From: a virus
Length of the DNA stretch: 20,072 nucleotides
Virus record (IMG/VR): IMGVR_UViG_3300025889_001235
Location: 1-20,072 of that record
Strand: one strand, 5' to 3'
Under the pieces are notes generated by a model. It ran no database searches, had not been told where the DNA came from, and saw only the letters and a list, made by a program, of their open reading frames with translations. This document shows positions 12,840-19,861 of this stretch, piece by piece. A program made the position numbers and the translations under genes. Each line of letters starts with the position of its first letter. The stretch's first letter is position 1.

Positions 12840-14500
12840 CGTGGCCGACCCCCTTGCAGCGCGGTCAAGAGCGGAGCCACCTTCCCGCCGGCTTCGGCAA
12901 TCTGCCCGGCCTCTGCTAAGGATTGTTCTTGCGCCTCTTGCTGGAATCGCGCCTGCCGCAACGCTTCGACTTCCTGATCGGTGCGGGTCACTTTCGCCGG
13001 CACGCCGCGCACGCTAAAGGCATGTTGCGCATACTTGTCGGTATCGAGCCAATCCCAGACTTCCGGTTTCACCTGGGCAATCGGAATCAAATCCTGAATG
13101 GCCAGCGTCACGGACTCGACATCGACGGCCCGCTGCGCCCGTGCGAGCGGATTCTCAAACTCCACGGCAATCTCGCCATCGGTATCAAAGATGTTATCCG
13201 GCGGCGGCGAAAAGGCTCCGGCCAACCACATCTGTTCAAAGGCAATATCGACCACGCGCTGTAAGAGTTCCCGCTGCGTGCGGCCATAGACCGGCCCCAT
13301 GAGCTTAAAGAGTAGTTCCATCTTCTTCGCAAATTCAAAGGCGGTCATCTCGCTCTTGCTGACTTCCATCAAGGCCAGTATTTGATCGACGAAGAAAATC
13401 TGACGAATGGATTTCCGCAGTTCCTCTTCCTTGATCTGCGAGACTTCTGGGTGCGAGCCCGTCTGCCAGGGCATGATCGTATCGCCAATGGCCTGCCCAT
13501 GCGTATTGATCGTGGTCGGCCCTGACGGGACTAAGCGGAGCGTCCCAATCACGGAATCGTGCCGCATCAACACGGGGGGGCGGATCTTGAGGGCCCAGTC
13601 TTCCAGCCCCATCTTCTTCGCTTGATTCAAGGTCCAGATGTCGCCAAAGGCAATATCCCCCCGGCCACGGCCATAGACTTCCCCTGGCGTGCGGTGATAG
13701 CGTGGGACCCCCGCCGGAAACGACGGATAGCCGCTTTCTCGAAGGATGGTTTTGCTCTCCTTCTCGATCCACACGGAGGCCCACGGCATCTTCAGATTGC
13801 CAGCCGCAAATTCCTGTTCGCTTAAGGTCCGAGGATAAATCGCATGGACGACACAGAATTTCTCGTCCGGTTTGCCGGTAGCCAAGGCTTGCGTGACCTT
13901 CTCTGGCAACTTCGTATCTCCGAACTGTGCCTTGAGATTCGAGGCCGTCATCTCCATTTCGTCCATTGCGGTATCGACCAGGCCATCCGGTCCATCCGCA
14001 ATCACGAACCGCCCCGTGCGCTTGGCTTGCACATGAAAGCCCCGAAAGCCTTCCGTGCGGCGATTGATGGATGGGGGCAATTCTTCGACGAGGAGAAACC
14101 CGGTCCCAAACCCACCCCAGTCAATCAACGATTCCACCCCTTCGCCGTAAAACATGCTGCGCGAGAACTGAGCCAGCATCCGATCCCGACTCTCCTCCAG
14201 CCATTCATTAATCGCATCGTTGCCGCGTAAATTGAGATTGCGCATCCGCAAACTGAACCATTGCTGGGCGGGGCTAATCGTATTGCTCGCCACAAACTGC
14301 GCCATGAGTTCAGACGCCATGAGCGAGGTGGAGTCCCAGACGTAAGGATTCAACTTCTGCCCCGGTTCAAACTTGGTCGTGATGCCGACCCGTGACAGCG
14401 ATAGATAAGGAGCCATCGCTTCCCAGCGGGTCCGATGCGTGGACGCCGCCTGCACCAGTTTGTCGTACCGATCGATCAGGGCTTTGCCGTTGGCAGGCAT
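12836..14500 (-). CDS. Portal protein (podovirus head-tail connector type), 554 aa
   Basis: A 554-residue protein of the podovirus head-tail connector type, which forms the dodecameric ring for DNA entry. Size is typical. Recognisable stretches are the helical start RYDKLVQAASTHRTRWEAMAPYLSLSR, VWDSTSLMASELMAQFVASN, the domain DWGGFGTGFLLVEE (portal hinge type) and the long helix region TAFEFAKKMELLFKLMGPVYGRTQRELLQRVVD, with a C-terminal Gln/Glu/Ala coiled segment. It lies after terminase and a small head protein and before scaffold, as in epsilon15 and BPP-1. The GGGAG ribosome site lies at spacing 7. A long antisense-frame ORF lies within it but is a shadow. Confidence 0.9.
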   Translation of the reverse strand: MPANGKALIDRYDKLVQAASTHRTRWEAMAPYLSLSRVGITTKFEPGQKLNPYVWDSTSLMASELMAQFVASNTISPAQQWFSLRMRNLNLRGNDAINEWLEESRDRMLAQFSRSMFYGEGVESLIDWGGFGTGFLLVEELPPSINRRTEGFRGFHVQAKRTGRFVIADGPDGLVDTAMDEMEMTASNLKAQFGDTKLPEKVTQALATGKPDEKFCVVHAIYPRTLSEQEFAAGNLKMPWASVWIEKESKTILRESGYPSFPAGVPRYHRTPGEVYGRGRGDIAFGDIWTLNQAKKMGLEDWALKIRPPVLMRHDSVIGTLRLVPSGPTTINTHGQAIGDTIMPWQTGSHPEVSQIKEEELRKSIRQIFFVDQILALMEVSKSEMTAFEFAKKMELLFKLMGPVYGRTQRELLQRVVDIAFEQMWLAGAFSPPPDNIFDTDGEIAVEFENPLARAQRAVDVESVTLAIQDLIPIAQVKPEVWDWLDTDKYAQHAFSVRGVPAKVTRTDQEVEALRQARFQQEAQEQSLAEAGQIAEAGGKVAPLLTALQGGRPR

Positions 14501-14503
14501 GTC

Positions 14504-14755
14504 TTAACTCCCAAAGGTGTCCTTCAACTTGTCCGGCACAAACTGACTCAGTAACGTACTGCGAAAGCCTCGTGCCCGTGACCGACGCCGGGCCGCTTCC
14601 GCCGCCGCTTGCTGCACTTCCGGCGTGGCTTCACTAATCGGGGGTGGCGAGACCGGTGGAGCCGGCGGCTTCAACGTATTGAGCCCCGCCCGTCCCACTT
14701 CCGAAATCCCTCCCGTCGCCACTCCTGTTACGATGCGCCCAACCGTGCCTCCCAT
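14504..14755 (-). CDS. Small head protein between terminase and portal, 83 aa
   Basis: 83 residues, starting MGGTVGRIVTGVATGG, then a proline-rich linker (LKPPAPPVSPPPI), then a basic Ala/Arg helix (AAAEAARRRSRARGFRSTLLSQFVPDKL). Podoviruses with this portal type often have such a short protein between the terminase and portal genes, with a glycine-rich start and a conserved R-rich, serine-ending C-terminus. Role unknown. The ribosome site GGAGG overlaps the TerL stop codon. Confidence 0.6.
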   Translation of the reverse strand: MGGTVGRIVTGVATGGISEVGRAGLNTLKPPAPPVSPPPISEATPEVQQAAAEAARRRSRARGFRSTLLSQFVPDKLKDTFGS

Positions 14756-14764
14756 CCTGACCTC

Positions 14765-16333
14765 CTACCACGTTGAGACGACCTCGACCCCTGGGCGGGC
14801 GAGATCGAAGTGGGTTTCTACCTGCACCGGCCCCGGTGGTTGCAATTCCGCCGTCAACCCCCAGAGCCAATAAATAAACGCATCGCCCAGATCTTCCCAC
14901 GGATGATTGGGTTTCTTCGGCAGATCCCGCCGCACCTGGCCTAAGCGATCCGTGGGGTAAAACCACCGCCCGGACAAGGCCCGAATCAACGGCATCCCAT
15001 CCACCGGATCAATGACCAAGGACGGTTTCCCCGCCGCCCAATGATGATTCATCGCGCTAATTAACACATGCTTCCGAGACTCCCATTTGACTGGCCCTGG
15101 ATACCACAAGCCTCCCAACATGGACTCCAACGTCGAAATCGGGTCCCGTTCAATATCACTTTGCTCGCCGGTCTGTCCGGCGGGGTCGTAGCAGCCAATC
15201 AGCTTCCGCCGGTCCTGCAACGTCCACGGCGCATACTGGGACAGCCACGGAATCACGGCCTCCTCCAGATGTTGTTTGACGCCCCCTCGCTCGCAGGTCA
15301 GGGCGGCATAGACCCGCCGCTGCCCCCGCCACGGTTGGCCAATGATCGTCGTGGGCGTATGCCCGAAATCCTGTCCGAGCAGCAACGGTTCCCCGTCGAT
15401 GGGGTAGATCCGCTCTGAGGCCACATGGCAGTCTTCCCGAAAGCCTTCTGCCACCTGCGCCCCCATGAGCAGCGTACCCGGCTGCCCCTCAATAAGCCGC
15501 CGAAGGATGTCGGGGCGGTCACGGAGCGCATGTGCCCATTCGCGTCGTTGAGCCTCTGACGCCCGTTCCCCCGGCGGAATGCGAAACCACATCCGCGCTG
15601 GATCAGCCGGATGGGTTCCACGCACACCCAACCCTGGTTGAAACCGCTGCCACGTCCAATGGTCCTCATCGGGATAGTTCAACGTCATCACGGCAGGATA
15701 CGCGACCGAGCCGGGAATCTCCCGATCCTGCTCGTCGCGGCCATAGCCACAGCGTCTGGATGTGAGGGCGATGGACCAGGCCGTTTCATCGACGCCCGTA
15801 CTCTGCACCAACACCGCCGCCGGTGCCGGTTCTTCAAACCAGACCCCATGCACTTCCATCCTCACCCGATCCATCGCGCCTTGATCTTCAATGCCAAACA
15901 AATGCAGATGCACATATTCACGCCCGCCGACTCGACCGACCATCAAATGCCCGCCATCGCGCTTTTCCCAGGCCCCCTTCCAAAAGGGCTTCTCCATGCT
16001 AGGAATCGTTTTCAGTTTATGGGAGGCGAAGGTGTCGGTCACGCCCATCCAAATCACCGGCAAGGGATAGCCGGCCAGTTCATGCCGCATCGCATGGAGG
16101 AACATCGCCCCCAACACGCCAAAGGTTTTGCCGTCGCCACGAGTCCCAAAGCAGGCAATCTCCGACGCCTGCCCCTCCGCCACGGCATTCACAAACTGAT
16201 TGACCACCTTGCCGAACTTGAGGACCAGATTTTTGTCGTGCTTGCGGGGATCAGACGGCGGACGGCCCTTCGTATGCGTGCGAATGGTTTCGCCTTCGGT
16301 CGCGGAGATGATCGGTGCGAGGGAGGATGCCAT
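14765..16333 (-). CDS. Terminase large subunit, 522 aa
   Basis: The packaging motor and nuclease that moves phage DNA into proheads. Walker A-like GTRGDGKT lies at residues 63-70, and Walker B-like VWFEEPA at 164-170. The nuclease domain has acidic residues at expected places: GQDFG (D322), CYDPAG (D383) and DLGDAFIYWL (D481/D484). Length (522) is typical. The Walker A form, with R-G-D-G-K-T, is like other podovirus terminases. The start has an AGAGG site ten bases away, which is a little far, though no better start exists. Small subunit upstream, portal downstream. High confidence. Confidence 0.93.
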   Translation of the reverse strand: MASSLAPIISATEGETIRTHTKGRPPSDPRKHDKNLVLKFGKVVNQFVNAVAEGQASEIACFGTRGDGKTFGVLGAMFLHAMRHELAGYPLPVIWMGVTDTFASHKLKTIPSMEKPFWKGAWEKRDGGHLMVGRVGGREYVHLHLFGIEDQGAMDRVRMEVHGVWFEEPAPAAVLVQSTGVDETAWSIALTSRRCGYGRDEQDREIPGSVAYPAVMTLNYPDEDHWTWQRFQPGLGVRGTHPADPARMWFRIPPGERASEAQRREWAHALRDRPDILRRLIEGQPGTLLMGAQVAEGFREDCHVASERIYPIDGEPLLLGQDFGHTPTTIIGQPWRGQRRVYAALTCERGGVKQHLEEAVIPWLSQYAPWTLQDRRKLIGCYDPAGQTGEQSDIERDPISTLESMLGGLWYPGPVKWESRKHVLISAMNHHWAAGKPSLVIDPVDGMPLIRALSGRWFYPTDRLGQVRRDLPKKPNHPWEDLGDAFIYWLWGLTAELQPPGPVQVETHFDLARPGVEVVSTW

Positions 16334-16418
16334 GCTGCGACGGCCTCTTTTTAGGGAAAAATCCTACGGGAGTGGACTCGTGACATTACACGCGATTCAA
16401 AAGCCCCTCCCCACCCCT

Positions 16419-16940
16419 TCACTTTTTTGGCGCGCCCTGATGCTCAATTACCTGGGGCTGTACCGGGTCCACTACTGCGCTGTCTGGTGTGATGTCTTTG
16501 CAGGGTTGCTCGATAATCAAGCCAGCCGGACCAGACAGTGTAATGTGCACTTGGCTATTTTCTCGAAAACTAGGATCAGCTTGTTTGCGGTAAAACATCA
16601 ATAATGTTGCCACCGCTTTGTCAATCTTGCCATCCTCAAAGGCTCTCTGCGCATGGCGGTCCATCAACACGCCGCGCGCGAACTTCGCGTTTTCTAAGTG
16701 TTCTTGTTCTCTTTTAGCAAAATCGACGTCAGATAAACGCCATGTAAACAACAGCGACGATGTCACCCCTACTTTATCCAGGGCCTTACTGAGCATGCCT
16801 TCTTCTACAAGAGCTTGTAAGTATTGCTCTTTCCGTTCTTCGGTCTCAAGAATGCTCTTCCCGTTACTGTATTTCGTGGGATCTTTTCCATACAGTTTCC
16901 GCGGTTTGCCAGTCTTGGTCTTTGCCGGTGCTGTTGCCAT
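16419..16940 (-). CDS. Terminase small subunit-like protein, 173 aa
   Basis: The first gene of the leftward operon. An Ala/Lys-rich start (MATAPAKTKTGKPRKLYGKD) precedes helices resembling the HTH-like DNA-binding region of terminase small subunits: KEQYLQALVEEGMLSKALDKVGVTSSLLFTWRLSDVDFAKREQEH. The central KIDKAVATLLMFYRKQADPSFRE helix would drive oligomerisation. Small subunits recognise phage DNA and load the motor. It has a GAGGGGG ribosome site at spacing 4. Family sequences diverge, so the call rests on HTH pattern plus its place just before TerL. An 85-bp gap to TerL holds no evident gene or signal. Confidence 0.75.
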   Translation of the reverse strand: MATAPAKTKTGKPRKLYGKDPTKYSNGKSILETEERKEQYLQALVEEGMLSKALDKVGVTSSLLFTWRLSDVDFAKREQEHLENAKFARGVLMDRHAQRAFEDGKIDKAVATLLMFYRKQADPSFRENSQVHITLSGPAGLIIEQPCKDITPDSAVVDPVQPQVIEHQGAPKK

Positions 16941-16948
16941 AATGCCCC

Positions 16949-16977
16949 CTCATAGCATTGTTGAGTAATCTTGTCAA
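16949..16977 (-). promoter_or_regulatory. Candidate leftward sigma-70 promoter for the late operon
   Basis: TTGACA (16972-16977), 17-base spacer, TATGAG (16949-16954). The -35 box is consensus; the -10 matches four of six. Transcription would begin about two bases before the ATG at 16940, so the mRNA would be leaderless and the GAGGGGG site would lie outside it. Another start or a phage RNA polymerase is therefore possible. Confidence 0.4.
16957..16977. promoter_or_regulatory. Degenerate operator copy 1
   Basis: Left half ATTGTTGAGTAA is identical to operator copy 2; the right half keeps GTCAA. It contains the TTGACA -35 box of the leftward promoter, so a bound repressor would block it. It lies 35 bp from copy 2. 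Confidence 0.45.
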
Positions 16978-16991
16978 GTCCGTCCTAGGAC

Positions 16992-17016
16992 ATTGTTGAG
17001 TAAGTTAGTCAACAAT
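16992..17016. promoter_or_regulatory. Near-perfect 25-bp palindrome, operator copy 2
   Basis: The arms are ATTGTTGA and TCAACAAT around a TAA-x-TTA core; only the central base and one symmetric G/G pair break symmetry. Two copies near a promoter in a divergent region fit the operator of a dimeric regulator. No repressor gene lies in the window. Confidence 0.55.
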
Positions 17017-17103
17017 CCAGGCCAACACTCCCTCTTCAGAGAGGAAGAGAGTCCTAAAGCACGTTGATTAGCTAGTTATCCCCAGGTGGTTGAAATGCAC
17101 CAA

Positions 17104-17154
17104 GTTAGCAAAAGTGGCTAACATCACACTGCCTAACATCCCCTGCCTAACGGC
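17104..17154. repeat. Cluster of CTAAC repeats (iteron-like)
   Basis: TGGCTAACATC (17115-17125), TGCCTAACATC (17130-17140) and TGCCTAACGGC (17144-17154) lie in tandem at 14-15 base spacing. One inverted GTTAGC (17105-17110) faces the first copy. Spacing of one and a half helical turns per copy may fit a regulator or initiator binding site. Confidence 0.4.
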
Positions 17155-17414
17155 TTCAAGATACCATGAAGTTTGATTATTGTCAACAGGTGCAATATGC
17201 GCCAATTCTGAAAAATGTACTGGTGAATTCTGCGACATGTCTGTTTCTTGCGTTTTCAAGTACTTCGGTCATTTTATTGAATTTGTCTCTTTTTTGCGAC
17301 GTTCCAGAATGCGCCACTCTGGCATCTGGCCATGCAATTTGGCGTAGGGTTGGGACTGGTATATGGCTTGCAATACAGCCATGTAGCAATTGGCAATCAA
17401 CTAAGGGGGATAAA

Positions 17415-18281
17415 ATGAATGTGTATGAAATCATAACTGAGAGAATACTCAAGCAGATGGAGCAAGGCTCTATTCCCTGGCGTAAACCCTGGAAGAGTGC
17501 GCTAGGTGAAGAGCCTGCTAACTTAGTCTCGAAGCAAGGATACAAAGGAATAAACCGTTTCTTGTTAGGCTCATTACCGTTTGAGCGGCCCTATTATGTA
17601 ACTTATAAGCAAGCCTCAGAACTGGGTGGTAATGTGAAAAAAGGCGAACATGGGTGCCCAGTGATATTCTGGAAGCGTTCTCAGTATACCAAAGCGCACA
17701 GCGACGGAACGGAAACGGAAGAAACAGGGTTTATTCTCCGCTATTACACGGTCTTCAATATTGAACAATGCGAGGGACTAACGGACAAGCTCGCGCCATT
17801 GCCTGAGAATCCTACTCAGCCTTTCAATGCTATCGACTCTGCTGAACGTATTGTGCGGGGATATCGTTCGGCTCCGTCTCTGGTTCACAAAGCCGGCGAT
17901 CGAGCCTGCTATTCCCCCTCTCATGATACCGTGACCATGCCAGAGAAGAGTCAATTCTGCTCCGAAGTGGAATACTACTCTACGCTGTTTCATGAATTCA
18001 CGCATTCAACGGGACATGAAACGCGCCTGAACCGGAAAACATTGACTGAATTATCCTACTTTGGAGATCAAAACTATTCACGCGAAGAGTTAGTGGCTGA
18101 AATGGGTGCTGCTTTTTTGTGCGGGCACGCCAATATTGAGAACGAGGCGGCATTGAAAAATTCAGCGGCATACCTAGATGGATGGAGGAAGAGACTCCGG
18201 ACTGATAGTAGGGCCGTTATCCTTGCGGCCGGGCAAGCGCAGAAGGCGGCGAATTATATCTTAGGGGCAAGGGAGGAATAG
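17415..18281 (+). CDS. ardC: ArdC-like antirestriction protein (ssDNA-binding domain plus zincin), 288 aa
   Basis: ArdC-type proteins combine an N-terminal ssDNA-binding ArdcN (DUF1738) domain with a zinc-metallopeptidase-like domain; plasmid ArdC protects incoming DNA from restriction. Here residues 3-130 give the N-terminal pattern (EIITERILKQMEQGSIPWRKPW, GYKGINRFLLG, YVTYKQASELGGNVKKGEHG). Residues about 185-201 carry FHEFTHSTGH, with HEFTH at 193-197 as zinc site and SREELVAEM at 222-230 holding the likely third ligand. I chose the ATG at 17415, 249 bases inside the longer frame, because GGGGG lies five bases upstream and the protein begins as the family does. It is the first early gene, as expected for a protein needed upon DNA entry. 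Confidence 0.88.
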   Translation: MNVYEIITERILKQMEQGSIPWRKPWKSALGEEPANLVSKQGYKGINRFLLGSLPFERPYYVTYKQASELGGNVKKGEHGCPVIFWKRSQYTKAHSDGTETEETGFILRYYTVFNIEQCEGLTDKLAPLPENPTQPFNAIDSAERIVRGYRSAPSLVHKAGDRACYSPSHDTVTMPEKSQFCSEVEYYSTLFHEFTHSTGHETRLNRKTLTELSYFGDQNYSREELVAEMGAAFLCGHANIENEAALKNSAAYLDGWRKRLRTDSRAVILAAGQAQKAANYILGAREE

Positions 18282-18284
18282 ATT

Positions 18285-19013
18285 ATGACAACATATAACT
18301 TACTATCCGAAGACAGTTCGAATGCAAAACTAGCAAAGAGTGCCCTGGTAGACGGAGGCCGCTACTACTCCGTTATCCTTTACCTTGCTCCGTCGCGAAT
18401 GAACCGGAGAGGGGTGGAGTTGTGCATTGGCGCGACCGAGGAATGCCGAAAGGCCTGTCTCTATACAGCCGGACGTGGGGCCTTTTCCAATGTTCAGGAT
18501 GCTAGAATGCGGCGCGCGAACTTGTTTGTCGAAGACAAGGTGGAATTCCTCCGCCTGTTACGTGAAGACATCACGAAAGCAGCGGACTCTGCAATGAAGC
18601 AGGGCAAGGAGCTTGTTGTGCGACTAGATGGGACGTCCGATGCCGTTGCGAAAGAATGCTACGACCTTATGCGGGAGTTTCCGCTGGTCCAATTTATGGA
18701 TTACACGAAAGACCTGTTTAAGTTCGCGCAATTTATGACAGGCAAGCTTCCGAAGAACTACACGGTAGCCTTGAGCTTTACGCCCGAAAATCAACCCTAC
18801 GCTATCCATGGGCTCGAACATGGAGCGAGGGTCTCCGTGGTCTTTCAGGGCGAACTACCGGAAACATGGCACGGTTTTCCGGTGGTCGACGGAGATAAAC
18901 ACGACCTGATATTCCTGCAACCTATGGGCTCAGTGCTCGGCCTCAAGGCGAAAGGAAAAGCTCGAGCCATGGCATCGGGCGGATTCATTCAGATAGGTAA
19001 GGGAGGGAACTAA
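18285..19013 (+). CDS. GP88-family phage protein with Cys cluster, 242 aa
   Basis: This resembles the phage GP88 family, of unknown function. The key region is LYLAPSRMNRRGVELCIGA and EECRKACLYTAGRGAF with cysteines at 47, 54 and 58, then NVQDARMRRANLFVEDKVEFLRLLREDI. Cysteines close together in this pattern suggest metal or Fe-S binding. Later VVRLDGTSDAVAKE, MDYTKDLFKFA and ALSFTPENQ form alternating strand-helix elements like a TIM-barrel; a link to radical-SAM-type chemistry is speculation. The gene begins three bases after the ArdC stop, behind GGGAGGAA, so the two are cotranslated and likely work together early in infection. Confidence 0.75.
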   Translation: MTTYNLLSEDSSNAKLAKSALVDGGRYYSVILYLAPSRMNRRGVELCIGATEECRKACLYTAGRGAFSNVQDARMRRANLFVEDKVEFLRLLREDITKAADSAMKQGKELVVRLDGTSDAVAKECYDLMREFPLVQFMDYTKDLFKFAQFMTGKLPKNYTVALSFTPENQPYAIHGLEHGARVSVVFQGELPETWHGFPVVDGDKHDLIFLQPMGSVLGLKAKGKARAMASGGFIQIGKGGN

Positions 19014-19015
19014 CG

Positions 19016-19192
19016 ATGAATACCTGTATCCACTGCGGAAAGCGGAACTACTGGATTGACGGCGACTATTGTGAGGTTTGCAGGTTTGCCATGGGCCAAT
19101 GGGACGCCGATCCTACAGAATATGCTAATGAAAACCAAGAGTTATCCTTCCAGAGGTATTTGTTGCGAGAACGTAACAGGAAACGACGATAA
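19016..19192 (+). CDS. Small zinc-ribbon protein, 58 aa
   Basis: 58 residues beginning MNTCIHCGKRNYWIDGDYCEVCRFAMG, with CIHC and CEVC, two CxxC pairs 15 residues apart: a zinc ribbon. The rest is acidic then basic (RYLLRERNRKRR). The ATG follows two bases after the GP88 gene stop with GGGAGG upstream. Small zinc ribbons in phage early regions often bind host transcription or nuclease proteins, but the target here is unknown. Confidence 0.7.
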   Translation: MNTCIHCGKRNYWIDGDYCEVCRFAMGQWDADPTEYANENQELSFQRYLLRERNRKRR

Positions 19193-19234
19193 CGAACCAT
19201 TCTCTAACATTCGACTAGAAAAGGAGCATACATT

Positions 19235-19351
19235 ATGACCCCCACCATTGAATCCGTAATCATCATTGGCATTCTGTCGCTCTTGCTGGGCCTTACCATC
19301 TGGGGCTGGCTCGCGGTGCTTGAACTACTGATATGGCGGGGGATACTCTAG
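19235..19351 (+). CDS. Single-pass membrane microprotein, 38 aa
   Basis: MTPTIESVIIIGILSLLLGL begins a 38-residue chain with one or two hydrophobic segments (about 8-36, IGILSLLLGLTIWGWLAVLELLIW). AAAGGAG lies eight bases before the ATG. Unknown function; small membrane peptides of this kind may alter the host membrane or serve superinfection exclusion, but no family is recognised. Confidence 0.55.
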   Translation: MTPTIESVIIIGILSLLLGLTIWGWLAVLELLIWRGIL

Positions 19352-19400
19352 CCAACTCACGGGGCCGCACACGGTCCATGAACGGCTGGCATGAAAAAAA

Positions 19401-19406
19401 TATAAT
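19401..19406 (+). promoter_or_regulatory. Possible -10 box of an internal early promoter
   Basis: A perfect TATAAT follows an A7 run in the 124-bp gap 19352-19475, 70 bases before the next gene. There is no good -35 at 16-18 bases. This gap holds nothing else that I can support. Confidence 0.25.
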
Positions 19407-19475
19407 GTGATGGTTCGACGATTTTACTTGCAACCAACAACTCACGGCTCCATACTGGGGCAGAAATGAGGCTAT

Positions 19476-19691
19476 ATGACACTCGAACAGCGCATTGACT
19501 ATGCCAACAAACTCGCACGCATGTATCGGGCCGAGGCGGAAGGCATGACGGCGGCCTTGCTGAATGCTCCGCCGTGGTGGCAGCAAAACGTCATTGATGA
19601 CGCCGACGATGAGGCGATCCAAGCGGCGAGAGAGCGCGGCTACCGGGATGGGCAGGCCATGATCTTAGCGGGACAGGTGGAACCAAACTAA
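19476..19691 (+). CDS. Small hypothetical protein, 71 aa
   Basis: Starts MTLEQRIDYANKLARMYRAE behind GAGG at spacing 4. A helical, acidic chain with AAL-LNAPPWWQQNVIDDADDEAIQAARERGY; not recognised. It ends 14 bases before the next ATG. Coding look is good (no long hydrophobic run, even amino acid use) and a role in early infection is only inferred from place. Confidence 0.6.
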   Translation: MTLEQRIDYANKLARMYRAEAEGMTAALLNAPPWWQQNVIDDADDEAIQAARERGYRDGQAMILAGQVEPN

Positions 19692-19705
19692 GGGAGGACT
19701 AGACC

Positions 19706-19861
19706 ATGTACGACGATTTTGAGACGCAGGCCAGGGTACGCATGGTGCAACGGCAGAATAGTTCTTGGGCGGCTCGCCGGCAGGAACAACTGGACACGCT
19801 TGGGGTGGGTTTGGTGATTCTGGGATTTCTCGGCGCGGTTGTCGCCATATGGGTGTGCTAA
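19706..19861 (+). CDS. Small tail-anchored membrane protein, 51 aa
   Basis: Begins MYDDFETQARVRMVQRQN after GGGAGG at spacing 9. The first 30 residues are polar and basic (WAARRQEQLD), then one membrane segment at about 31-50 (TLGVGLVILGFLGAVVAIWV) ends the chain. It looks tail-anchored with the N-terminus in the cytoplasm. The stop overlaps the next start by TAATG. Unknown function. Confidence 0.6.
   Translation: MYDDFETQARVRMVQRQNSSWAARRQEQLDTLGVGLVILGFLGAVVAIWVC

Larger units (their letters stand above)
16941..17414. other. 474-bp divergent control region between late and early gene units
   Basis: No confident gene. It holds, from left to right: a leftward promoter, a degenerate and a near-perfect palindromic operator copy, a 6-bp-stem hairpin (17032-17049, CTCTTC with GAAGAG), CTAAC repeats, a repeated ATGCGCCA..TCTG element (17197-17210 and 17309-17322) and a hairpin ATGGCT/AGCCAT (17363-17382) just before the ribosome site of the ArdC gene. 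No good rightward sigma-70 promoter could be found by eye. Confidence 0.6.

Noticed and set aside
13335-13784. 149-codon ORF in another frame of the portal gene
   Set aside because: Shadow of the portal coding sequence with unlikely composition and no ribosome site.
15611-16354. 247-codon plus-strand ORF opposite the terminase gene
   Set aside because: A shadow of the terminase in another frame; no ribosome site and a His/Arg/Pro-rich composition typical of antisense frames.
17068-17259. Minus-strand ORF of up to 63 codons (MSQNSPVHFSEL... from 17238) in the control region
   Set aside because: Amino acid use is plausible but there is no ribosome site at either start, no family motif, and it runs through the CTAAC repeats. 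It could be a small gene, but I cannot support it.
17166-17414. N-terminal extension of the ArdC gene to 17166
   Set aside because: The ArdC family start and the GGGGG ribosome site are at 17415; the extension crosses the control region and has no family similarity.
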